Source of the DNA: Branchiostoma floridae
Taxonomy: Eukaryota; Chordata; Leptocardii; Amphioxiformes; Branchiostomatidae
Assembly: GCF_000003815.2 (NCBI RefSeq)
Contig: NC_049989.1
Span: 7,466,195-7,530,194 of the forward strand
Length of the DNA: 64,000 nt
Direction: 5' to 3'
This document shows, piece by piece, positions 12,401 through 23,173 of this stretch. A model generated the notes under the pieces. It did no database searches. It was not told where the DNA came from and was given only the letters and a program-made list of their open reading frames with translations. A program made the position numbers and the translations under genes. Each line of letters starts with the position of its first letter. Within the stretch, counting starts at the first letter, position 1.

Positions 12401-15400
12401 CCAAGACCCCCCCTCCACACCAATCTCCTGATNNNNNNNNNNNNNNNNNNNNNNNNNNNNNNNNNNNNNNNNNNNNNNNNNNNNNNNNNNNNNNNNNNNN
12501 NNNNNNNNNNNNNNNNNNNNNNNNNNNNNNNNNNNNNNNNNNNNNNNNNNNNNNNNNNNNNNNNNNNNNNNNNNNNNNNNNNNNNNNNNNNNNNNNNNNN
12601 NNNNNNNNNNNNNNNNNNNNNNNNNNNNNNNNNNNNNNNNNNNNNNNNNNNNNNNNNNNNNNNNNNNNNNNNNNNNNNNNNNNNNNNNNNNNNNNNNNNN
12701 NNNNNNNNNNNNNNNNNNNNNNNNNNNNNNNNNNNNNNNNNNNNNNNNNNNNNNNNNNNNNNNNNNNNNNNNNNNNNNNNNNNNNNNNNNNNNNNNNNNN
12801 NNNNNNNNNNNNNNNNNNNNNNNNNNNNNNNNNNNNNNNNNNNNNNNNNNNNNNNNNNNNNNNNNNNNNNNNNNNNNNNNNNNNNNNNNNNNNNNNNNNN
12901 NNNNNNNNNNNNNNNNNNNNNNNNNNNNNNNNNNNNNNNNNNNNNNNNNNNNNNNNNNNNNNNNNNNNNNNNNNNNNNNNNNNNNNNNNNNNNNNNNNNN
13001 NNNNNNNNNNNNNNNNNNNNNNNNNNNNNNNNNNNNNNNNNNNNNNNNNNNNNNNNNNNNNNNNNNNNNNNNNNNNNNNNNNNNNNNNNNNNNNNNNNNN
13101 NNNNNNNNNNNNNNNNNNNNNNNNNNNNNNNNNNNNNNNNNNNNNNNNNNNNNNNNNNNNNNNNNNNNNNNNNNNNNNNNNNNNNNNNNNNNNNNNNNNN
13201 NNNNNNNNNNNNNNNNNNNNNNNNNNNNNNNNNNNNNNNNNNNNNNNNNNNNNNNNNNNNNNNNNNNNNNNNNNNNNNNNNNNNNNNNNNNNNNNNNNNN
13301 NNNNNNNNNNNNNNNNNNNNNNNNNNNNNNNATGCATGGAGAAAACATACATTGTGCAGTGTTGTCATTGTATTGTACACATTGTAGGAGAAAACATTGC
13401 ATGATAGCACCAGTTACACAAATATACAGTAGAGAAGCTGTGGCTCATTTGTTTGTAAACAACAGCTACAAGTATGTCCAAATATGAGCAATCACCTGTC
13501 TCCTCTCCATCTGTCTGGTCTGTGGGCGTGGCATCTCCTCAGGGAAGGTCAAGTACATCATCTGGATTATCTCCTGTTAGACGAGGGAGAAAATAGTTAA
13601 AATTAGCTACAAATTAAGATGATGGTTAAACTTTACATTCCCAAATCATGAAATTGATGTACAAGAGTGCAGGCTGTTGACATTTTGCAAAAGGAACTTG
13701 TACTGCTATGCAAAAGAGAAATCATGCCTTAACAATGTGAAATGCACCATGCCATAATGATTATATTTTGTATTGAGCAACGATGTAAGATTTTAGTACA
13801 CTTGTGTGGATAGTTTGTAGTTGTTACTAATGCATGTTATTTGCCATAAATTGTACCTCATGCAATCATTGTGCAATAAACTTGACTTGACACACTAAGA
13901 ATATTTAATGGAATTTTTTTAAGTTTGAGCAGGAAATATCAGGTTAAGAGCCCCACTGTTTGAACATGTTGCAAGTAGTATAATAAGAGCTAAACCACAC
14001 ACGTCCAGGATGGGGGCGTGTATCAGGCAGTCTTCGATCAGCTGCAGCTGGATGCAGGAGCAGTACTGGTTGATGCTGCGCAGGATGGACAGCGTCTATC
14101 AATCAAGAAAAGATGACAAAGACAATAAAAAAACTATTGATCTCAAGTGCAACTGAACATCAATGAATTTTCACTAAGAACAACCTCCATATGGATCAAC
14201 AAGTATATGCCAAAACAACTTCCATTCCAACTTTGCTATAATGTGAAATCAGCTTTCTTAAAACCACAGGAGCCCTACCTTCTTGTTGAGAGGGATACTG
14301 TGTGGGTCTACAGCATCATCTGACCCTATTACTCTGGTAAATCTCTGCTTGATGTCGATGTAAGCGGAATTCAGATCAGAGGACCTCTCTAGTCTAGATG
14401 GACACAAGACATAACGCATGATAAATAAATAAATTGCAAATCTCTTAAACCTTTAGATTTGATAGTCAATGCTTTAAACACTCAAAAACATTTAGTAGTT
14501 TAAATTCAATGTTCTACAAAATATGGAACTGATTTGTGTCACTTTTTTCTCCCATCTGACATGACAAAACTAACAGTTCTTTAAATATGTATAAAAGATT
14601 TCATAGACTAACACTCACAGGCTGCTATCCAGAAGACCCAAGAGTGCATCTCTGTACTTCTTGAACTCCCCTTGAACAAAATGGGACTGTAAAACCTGTG
14701 TAAAAGATTTTTAAAAAACAGTTTATGCAGAATAAGTACATTTATCTTTCTTTTAGTAGTACAGGTACAGTCAAACCTGTATTAGGGGCCACCTCTATAC
14801 AGAGGCCACCTGTCTATAGTGGCCAAATTTGTCCGGTCCCTTGAGTGGCCGCTATAGACAGGTTTGACTGTATGTACATTTGTGTATTGCATGTTCAATT
14901 CAAAAATATAGACAGGGCTATAAGAACCATTCCAAAGCTCAGACCTACCCCTTCATACTTGGCCACCAGGCTGCGTATCACGTTGTTGTGTTCCATGATG
15001 GAACTAAGCCTCGCTGCCGTGCTACGCAGCAGCCTGTAGATTTGGATCAGCGCAGTTGCCTGGTAGGCATTCCTGAAAGCAACAGACAACAATGCTCTTT
15101 ACTGTTGGTAACAAAAACTAGATATTCAACTTTCTTGTTTCATTGCTGTAAAGTCCTCTATCAAATTGAATACAAAACAAAATATACCAGTCACATATGA
15201 TTTTGAAACTGACAGATATGGCAGTAGAATTTGGTAAATGTTGACAGGGTAACTCTAACAATAATGATTATGATGAATGACAGGGCCCAGTGTTTTTGAC
15301 TGCCCAATTTTAGAATGGAAAACACAAAAATCTTTCCTATGGTACCCTGTACCAAAATGATTTAGAGGTGCATACAAAAAGACTTTCACAACATCAACAC

Positions 15401-18400
15401 AGCAAACAGTCAAGTGAAGCTTGGAACACAAGTACCATCAAAGATTTACCTGTCCATGAGGATGAGAAGGATTGCATGGTAGGCCACATCAAAGACTTCT
15501 GCCTCAGGGTGCATACTGGCTATCTTCCTTTGTATATGCTCCCTGTATGGCAAGCATTAACATTCACTCAGCACATGCAACATCTGGTCTTCTCACATAG
15601 TACATAATTCATTATAATCATAGACAGTATCATCTTCTTGACAAACAATGACAATGATTGAAAATCCATGATACAGTTGTATGTGCAGCAGGCTGGAATA
15701 CGAGTGTGCACCCCTGGCTAAAATATATCAGGGTACAGTCTGGCCAGGGGAAAATACCCAAAGTATCTTTTTGTTACTTTAAGTTTAAATCTTACTTGTC
15801 AGCTTTATTCTTTGTGAAAACCTGCACAACTTTTCAAGAGTGTAAAAGAAGGACATGATGTCAAAGTGTCAAACTTTTACCTGATGGGAGATTTCACCTG
15901 CCAGGAGTCAGGTCCATACTTCCCTGATGACCCAACAAACCCCTCCTCCTCCCCCTTCTCTCCATCCCTCTTTTCTTCCTCCTTGGTCTTCTTCTTGTCC
16001 TTCTTCTTACCACCTTTAGAGTCAGCTTTGCCTTCGGCTGTGGATGGAATGTTTTAGAAGATTAAAACTTTGGTGCAAATCTGTGGGTCACCTTAATTTT
16101 GTTAAGATTTATCACAATTCATTCAGATTTATTCCAGTGCATTGATCATCAAGGCTACTGACATAGCCAAAATTTGAGTTAGCTGAGTTCCAGAGAAATG
16201 ATTTTGAAATGATAACTGTTCTGTTTTTCTTCATATAGAAATTATCAACAACATATGATTACTATGTTATCTGATATACATAAATGTAGTAACAGTTGTT
16301 AGCATTCAGAATACCTTGGTCATTTTTTGAGAGGTCTGACTTGTAGCGTGGTTGCATGGAGGGTGGTGGTTGGTCCTTGTCCATGACCTCGTGCCGCGGC
16401 ATGAAGATGTTCAGGTAAGCTTCAGCATGAGACTTCTGCAGGAACACACCTTCATGGAGGGTACCAAGGGGGAACTCTGCAAAACTCACCAATCTAGAAA
16501 AAAGAAGTCAAGAACGTCAAACAAACGTCTTGAACTTTTTTATTTTTTGTGGATACTTATTAGCAACAAAAATAGCTTCATTAGATTGGTCACAGAAGAA
16601 TTAAATTTTTCATTCACAACTTAATACTAGTACGTTGTCAATGTTTCTGTAACTCCTCAGCTACCCTATCCTCCAAGCCTAAATAAGGACTCTACTACAC
16701 CTTGCTGCAGTTTGGTGCTGCAGCACAGAGGAGAACATCTACATTGTAGATGTTGGAATGTGGAAAAACTTACTTCACTATCCTGTTTGCTAGCAAATTA
16801 AGCTGATGTCATCACCAATGCTTAGCTACTGCATCAGTAAATTGTAACATAATACTGTATCAGGTATTTTACACTGAAACAATCTGCTTTAGTGCTTTAG
16901 AATCTTACCTTTCTGTCTTGTCCTTTTCTGAGACTTCGATGAAGTGGAGTTCATACTGCTTCTGGCCCCTCCGGAATGTGTCAGAGAAAGGATCAACTCG
17001 GAACACACCCTGTAGGAAGGGTGCAAATTCACCATCATTATAGAAAACTGAAAGGAACTTGTCACTAAAAACAATTTGATTGAACAGGTATGTGACACAG
17101 AATATTTTGAATACATTCAAGTGATACTGCGATAATATTTCTTACCTCAAATGTAGCCATCTTATTGTTGACTGTTGCTTCAGATATAGCATTCCAGAAA
17201 TCAGCCTGAAAATGTAACATGCAATTTAGAAATGTTACTGAAGAAACATTGTCAAACAGTTGTGTTAGAAATTAAAACACAGCACCACAGAGACAGTTAG
17301 AAAAAGTATAGACTCCATTCTAAATCGCTAACCATAGTGGTATGTTGCAACAGAACAACTCGTCAATTCATACAATGATGAATCATTGGCTAATGTGAAA
17401 TCCTTCTCTTCTTTCCATCAATGTCTGACCTTGACCCATGACCCCCAAACTGTGCCCTCCTGACTGACCTGATTATTCAAGACCATCTCTTGGTCCCAGA
17501 AGACATTTTCCCACAGGCCTGGCAACTCCTCATCCTTAGTGGGAACACTGACACCTGCAATAATGCAATGTACATGTATATCTTTGAATCAGGAATAAAT
17601 AACCAAATGATATACAGATATGGGGAAGAATTTTTCTGTGGTATACATGCATTCTGTAATTTTGAGGCATCTTAGAAGTGAATGGAGGGATGACTTACCA
17701 AAGTAAACATGAGTGTTCTGATTGTCCATGTTGTTGACATCATTCACAACACTGTCAACAAACATGGAAATTCCCTGGAAAATAAGCCAACAAAAAAACT
17801 TTATGGCAGAAAAATCAAATAATAACTTGTACATGATACAAATATCATATACCATATAAGCTCTATATAACAGAAAATATGGCAACATGTACAATAATAC
17901 AAGGAAAGTATATATACCCTACATGTAGTATACAATGATACTTGTACAGTCTTTGATACAACTTCTAGCATCTGGGTATGTACAATTATGTACAGTTCTA
18001 TATCTAAAAGAGATTGGTCTAAAAGCCTACCTGTTCAGCATCTGGTCCTACCGACACATAGGAGACCCTGACAGTTACAATGTCGGGATGTGGGTAGAAT
18101 GTACTGGTGAACACACTCTGTCCAACCAGGGCCATTAGAACCTGGCACTGTATACCAAAGACAAAGAACTCATCATAAAATGTAAATGTTCAACCATTTT
18201 AAATTCATTAATCAAATTGTCTATGCTATACATAGAGATTCTTACTAACTTTTGGGGTTGGGCAAAGAATTTGCAAACTTGTCTGGCATTTTCTGTTGCA
18301 AACATAGAACTTGTTGTCAACATTCAATTTTGTACTGGGTAATCAAAATTTATGTTACATGAAATAGATTTCATTCCAGATGGTCTTTACCTTTAAATGT

Positions 18401-20790
18401 GACTTAAAAAAAAATGTTAAAAAAAATGAAACTCAATCCATAAAGTGAAGGATAGATAACTATAAATTGATTCAAGTTCACTGCACTAAAACGTAACATG
18501 AAAAACAAGAATTTGTGGCACCTTTGAGTTTGTAATTGAAACCGTACTTAAAGCAACAAATATTTCAGGATTTACAGTACATGTAGTTACAAATACCTTC
18601 AATGTTACACCATAGCAATCCTATACCTACAGTGTAACCTTCCTCCTTGTGTATGGACGACTCTTTCGGAGTCAGGTCGTCCAGAAGCCATTCGTACTGA
18701 CGGAGTGCCCCCGGGTCTACACAGCGTAGGATTGTGGACAGGCCCCAAACATTGTTGTAACCCTTCACACCACTCACGTAGCCCAGAGATGTTGCATATG
18801 TAGGGTTCTCTGTACAACAATACCTATAATCATGACTCCTGAAAGTAGCATAGTCAAGTCAAGTCAAGAAAGTAGCATATACACCTGTGATGCTCTGACT
18901 AGGAAACATGCAACAACCCAATAATCCATAAAAGCCAGACATACCTAAGAGCTGGGTAATCTTTTCATCATTGTCCTCTCTGAACATGTGGAATCTGTGA
19001 GCAGAATAATAGTAATATAATGGTTAACAGAATCAAATAAAAGTCAAGTTATTCACATTGCTAAAATATTTTTGTTTATCGTAAACTGAGCAAACAATAC
19101 TTTACACAAAACGAACTTCATCTTTAATGTAATATGGTGGTAGTTCATATCTGACCAAAACAAGAGAAGAGCTGATACTTTCTATGAAATGCAGAAGTTT
19201 TTAAAAAATGACATTGTCTAATAAGCCTAGTATGGTTATGTACAAATACATATTTTTTAACTTCAGGGACATGCTTACTTTTCCGAGTTTCTCCGCAGCC
19301 TCCGTACAAAGCCTGGGTAGGGGTTATACGGCAGGTCGGGCATGCTCAGTAACATCCCACAAAGCTCCTTCATGTCTACTGTCAGCTTCTTCTCGTGCAG
19401 GTACCTCTGTATGATCCCCATCCTTCTCTGGAGCTGCGGGTCATCCTCGGGTATGACGTAACGTAGACGCTCTACTACTGGGCTACCAATCTGTAGCATT
19501 AACAGATTTAAAAACAACTTAGTACTTAGTAGCAGCAGTTGTATTTACAAAGGATGAAAAAGAAGGCACAAGCAAGTGCACATGTATTTGCCATATATAT
19601 AACAACCAAGGGAGGTACAATCTTAAGTTTTGAGCTAAATTTTATTTATCTTCTCTTTATTTTTTGCAAGACAACGTCCTGGCATCTATTTGCAAAGTAT
19701 ATTACTAAACAGTAGATTTATAGGACTAAAGTTACTTCTTTCTTCTTGATTTTTAAAGATTATTACTGAACTACAATACAGCTATAGGAGAGGTACACTG
19801 TAAGGTGAGGTAAGGAAAGCTAATACTGTCAGTTCTAAGGAGAGATCCTGAAACACCACAAACCATAGAATCAGTATCAGATCGTTCAGTGATGGTTTGC
19901 ATAGAGAGCGCTGTCGCTCGGGAAGCTCCAGGTTGTGTGGGCCGCCGGCGGGACTGTGATGTTGTAAGCGGACGATACACAGCTGACTCCTAGAAAACAA
20001 TGTCGAGTTGGAAAAAACAAATGTTATGTTAATTTTTATTGCAAACTTTGCAAGCTATTGACTTTGATTTGTCTAAGACAATATAAAAATTTTCAAGTAT
20101 GGTACATTTAGTTCTGGTAATGGAAATCAAATTGTGACTTATGAATAAACATTAAAAAAAAGAATATTATTAAAGGATGGAAAATATCTCACCTTCCTGG
20201 TCCTTCTGGTGCGACCAGTAGCAACACTGCTGGATCGGACTGTACCACCTGGTCTGGTAGGAGGTTGAGAAGCTTTCTGTCCAGGTACTGATCTCCTACC
20301 TCCAAAACCTACTGGGAATTCCACAGTATTGGTCATTCTGCTGACATCTAGAAACTTATGTGTATCATTGTAATAGCAAAACACTGATATTTACTTTAAC
20401 GTTATAACGTCATATATTTACGATCATAAAATTATTACAAAGGGATATATAATACTTTGCTGCATTCAGAAACTTTTATTTGTATCAGGTAACGTTATAT
20501 TCCAGTTTTCACCAGTCTTTCTCTACATGTCAAATAGTGACTTGTTTTTTCTAACTGTATTTTTTACTTTTTATGTCCTTTCCCCGTCGGGCCATAGCAC
20601 ACTGAGACATTCTTACTTCGGACAGTCCCAGAAAGAGGTATAGTACCCCCCCCCCCCCCACACACACACACACGTTCCCAAATCAGATACTTCAGCTTTG
20701 CTTACTTTGTGGAGGTTGTGGCGAACCCTCTGTTGTCTTGCTGCCTGCCTGAGACACATTTCCAGCCGCAGTCGGTCTCCGCGATGCCAT
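6437..20790 (-). CDS. Large conserved-looking protein of unknown function, about 1287 residues, with two internal modules
   Basis: Thirty exons join in frame on the minus strand: 20706-20790, 20193-20347, ~19780-19989, 19279-19490, 18945-18994, 18631-18809, 18031-18147, 17699-17774, 17469-17554, 17146-17205, 16909-17009, 16315-16493, 15881-16037, 15450-15542, 14949-15072, 14619-14695, 14279-14393, 14003-14095, 13496-13573, 11567-11691, 11076-11301, 10688-10826, 10261-10430, 9821-9906, 9354-9420, 9093-9193, 8779-8848, 8043-8237, 7286-7471 and 6437-6688. The donor of exon 3 is uncertain; other donors there are possible. The N-terminal ~150 residues are rich in Ser, Thr, Arg and Pro. Residues ~180-475 and ~750-1030 are diverged copies of one module: each has NPYPxFV, then a segment ending LxILxxxD/G, then a YELHF/FLLHY strand. 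A Lys-rich linker (GGKKKDKKK) lies near 510-520. The rest is predicted helical. There is no signal peptide or membrane segment. I do not recognise the family. The assembly gap falls in an intron and the flanking exons join directly. Confidence 0.75.
8152..8389. repeat. 119-bp tandem duplication containing part of an exon
   Basis: Bases 8152-8270 recur at 8271-8389 with few changes. The unit carries the 5' part of exon 28 of the unnamed gene, its acceptor (CAG before CACATG on the minus strand) and adjoining intron. The upstream copy (8271-8356) would encode HMSYLPDCWRMQLSPAATVE and onward, but has no donor before diverging. It is therefore either a decoy acceptor or a dead half-exon. Confidence 0.85.
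11743..12098. repeat. Three tandem copies of a ~119-bp unit
   Basis: Units start at 11743, 11862 and 11981. Each contains ttatttatactgaaa, catttcaattcaaacagccc and agcaccaaggacaggtctgt with scattered differences. They lie in the intron between exons 19 and 20 of the unnamed gene, just before the assembly gap, and may be part of a longer array. Confidence 0.85.
12433..13331. other. Assembly gap (N)
   Basis: There are 899 undetermined bases. Exons 13496-13573 and 11567-11691 join at phase 0 across it, so no coding exon has to be missing. The adjacent tandem repeat suggests that the gap is a collapsed repeat. Long open frames reported across it are artefacts of N. Confidence 0.95.
14766..14872. 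mobile_element. Foldback element with ACAGTCAAACCTGT ends
   Basis: The terminal inverted repeats tacagtcaaacctgt (left) and acaggtttgactgta (right) enclose about 75 bases that also fold (ggccacct / aggtgg-type pairs, ctatag). The total is 107 bases, with no coding capacity. The ends begin and finish with TA, which would suit a TA target site, but this is not proven. It is intronic in the unnamed gene. Confidence 0.7.
20646..20673. repeat. Poly-C followed by (CA)n
   Basis: A run of 14 C followed by seven CA units, in intron 1 of the unnamed gene. Confidence 0.95.
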
Positions 20791-21031
20791 GATTTGGCGA
20801 GAGCGGTCAGAAGTGAGTTACCAGATCATGTTGGGCGCTCAAAAACTCAGCTCACTTGCTGATCCTGTTCACAATCACGATGCCCTTTCTACTGTGATAA
20901 CTCTATCATTGTCCTGGTAGCATTCGACCTGGTCCCTAGAAAATGGAAAATTGCATGATGAGATGACACTGGCTCGATTGTGACATGTTTACGACGAAGA
21001 ATTTTAAGAGACCAAAAACTTTTTACCAATC

Positions 21032-21044
21032 GCCGCCATCTTGG
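21032..21044 (+). promoter_or_regulatory. YY1-like site
   Basis: GCCGCCATCTTGG matches the animal YY1 consensus (core CCAT, GCCGCCATCTTG). It lies about 240 bases upstream of the start codon of the minus-strand gene, a usual position for this factor in CpG-type promoters. The call rests on the motif alone. Confidence 0.4.
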
Positions 21045-21460
21045 ATTCAGAATAGACCACTAGAAGTAACACGAGACAAGGGGTCACTGTTTCAGAGCGA
21101 AGACAATGCGTCATAGGACGATGCACGAAAGACACATAATACGTTTGAATAGAACATAGGATTTCAAAGACTTAACGATTCTCCCGTTACGAAAACGTGG
21201 AGAGTACATTTTGTTGCAGAGTTATTACGCCCCTATTAAAAGTGGTATAACCTGCTTCGAAGTGTAAACGTTTCTATGGTGATGCAGGGTTAGGATCTGG
21301 TCGGTTTCAATTGTTTCATTACCTTCGCCAAGAAGGTCTTGTTTTCGGTAGCGTTCGTGTGTGCGCCCGCGTGTGCGCCACTGTCTATCTGTAACCACGA
21401 TAACGATTGTCTTGTTTCCCTCCCCTTGCCATCATCAACGCCGACTAATGAACATATAAT

Positions 21461-21662
21461 GTACTCTCCAAGCAGAGGTTAGACTCCAGCTGTTTTTTAG
21501 ACGTTTTCTTAAGTCGTTTTTTATCGGGCTTTCTATTTTGTATTGCATCTTGCTATGTCAATCGGTTTTGACACAGCAAGATACAATACAAAAAAGAAAG
21601 CCCGATAAAAACGACAAAAAACGTTAAAAAAAACAGCTGGAGTCAAACCTCTGCTTGGAGAG

Positions 21663-21665
<3 letters not shown>
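21461..21665. mobile_element. 205-bp foldback element, CTCCAAGCAGA family
   Basis: The two halves are inverted copies over nearly their full length. The left end reads gtactctccaagcagagg and the right end cctctgcttggagagtac; inner parts such as atcgggctttct also pair. A loop lies near the centre. It has no coding capacity and would form a long hairpin. It is inserted between the divergent genes. Confidence 0.85.

Positions 21666-21668
<3 letters not shown>

Positions 21669-21693
<25 letters not shown>
21669..21693. repeat. (TA)n tract
   Basis: Uninterrupted TA dinucleotides directly after the foldback element. Confidence 0.95.
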
Positions 21694-21694
<1 letters not shown>

Positions 21695-22178
21695 AGCATC
21701 AAATTCAAAGTAAAGTAAAATGAAGTAAAGCAAAGTAAGCAAGCCAGCTGCTAGAAAGTTAGTAACATTAACGTTAGATACTTTAGAACAGAACCCATTT
21801 TGGACAGCATTACGAAGGAAGAAAACGTGACCCTTCTCGGCGATAAATATCATGTTTGCCAGCACATTGCTTTTGATCTTTAAATCTGGATTTCATGCGC
21901 AGGATTCGGAATTTGTAACCTCGATGACGTATCATTATCTGCTGCAGTCATGAGCAGGTTGACTTTTCTGTTTGTAAACACGCCCATGTCAGAGGTGGCG
22001 ACTTGCATTTTCAATTATTTGCTAACTTTCCAAATGGTAAACAGAAGCGGTTGTTTCATTCAGATAGAAGGCACTCAGAGCTGAGTGGTCTCTAAGATAG
22101 CTTTCAATTCGTTAAAACAAAGGTGGGAACATACTTGTCTAGTATTTCCTCTTTCAAGTCTGTAAACACCACCTGACC

Positions 22179-23173
22179 ATGAAGCTCCTGTTTCTATTTC
22201 TCGTTTTTGTCCCGGCCTGTGTGCTGGGTCAGTCCGCCTGTGACCAACTGAGTATGGTCAGCAGGGCCGGCTGGGGCGCAGTCCCACCCAGGGCCACCAC
22301 CCCACTCAGCCACCCGACGCAGAAAGTTGTGATTCACCACAGCGACAGCTACTGGACGTACCTGTTCAACTGGGGAGGGTACAGCGACCAGAACGAGTAC
22401 ATGGACAGGGTGAGGGAAATCCAACAGGACCATATGGACAAAAACTATGACGACATTGGTTATAACTTTCTCATTGACGGGTACGGCAACGTGTACGTGG
22501 GTCGCGGATGGGACAATAAGTGAGTTGTGTTCCCTTCAATATAGGCTATAGGGACGATACATGTTTAAAAAATAAATAAAATTGAATGATTATATCCACG
22601 TCATAATCAACAAAAACTTTATCTCCCACAAAATATCGGTTCACATGAGAGCAAAACAGCTGCACATATACATATCATGCGCGGCGAAACTTAATGATTA
22701 ATCAAACAATGGGCGCCTAATCATCAATGCCATGTTGAAGTATCGCACTGAGACACCGGTATTCAGCTTGGCAAACCAGGATATTCGAGGAATATGCAAA
22801 GAGAGTAAAATTGCAAAATTGTCAGCTGCATATATGATCAGAGCGTAAAAGACTAGTTATGCGTTTTTATCGTATCAACATACCCATATGGTACTTGATA
22901 TATGATGCATTTTCTTCTAGGGGCGCACACACGGCCTGTTGTAACTCCATCGCTATTGGCATCAACTTCATCGGGTACTTCGTAGACGACCTGCCGACTA
23001 GTGCAGCTCTTGAGGCCGGGAAAAACCTGATCGCCTGCGGAGTGGCAATGGGGAAGATCAGGAGCGGATACGACCTGAACTGTCACTCCGATCTCGGGGC
23101 CGCAAATGGGGACACGGAATGTCCTGGTGCAGCTCTGTGTGGCTATGCTAAGGGACACTTCCCTGGCCTGTAG
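22179..23173 (+). CDS. PGRP: Secreted peptidoglycan recognition protein, predicted N-acetylmuramoyl-L-alanine amidase
   Basis: Two exons, 22179-22519 and 22921-23173, give 197 residues. Residues 1-17 (MKLLFLFLVFVPACVLG) form a signal peptide, so the protein is secreted. The PGRP/Amidase_2 domain fills the rest: SRAGWGA at 28-34, VVIHHSDS at 50-57, DIGYNFLIDGYGNVYVGRGW at 92-111, GAHT at 115-118 and ECPG at 180-183. The zinc ligands of T7-lysozyme-type amidases are all present: His53, Tyr95, His169 and Cys181. The Cys is the residue lost in non-catalytic PGRPs, so cleavage of peptidoglycan stem peptides from the glycan is expected. Extra cysteines (20s, 120-121, 153, 168, 187) suggest disulfides. 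The length is that of short PGRP-S forms. ATTAAA at 23330-23335 may be the polyadenylation signal. Family known; innate immune role inferred. Confidence 0.93.

Larger units (their letters stand above)
20791..22178. other. Divergent promoter spacer
   Basis: This separates the start codons of the unnamed gene (-) and PGRP (+). It holds a YY1-like site at 21032-21044, a 205-bp foldback element at 21461-21665 and a (TA)n tract at 21669-21693. No exon was seen. The part next to the minus-strand gene (20800-21400) has more CpG than the surrounding introns. Confidence 0.55.

Noticed and set aside
12313-13410. Open frames of 324-363 codons on both strands
   Set aside because: They consist almost entirely of undetermined bases (N) in the assembly gap.
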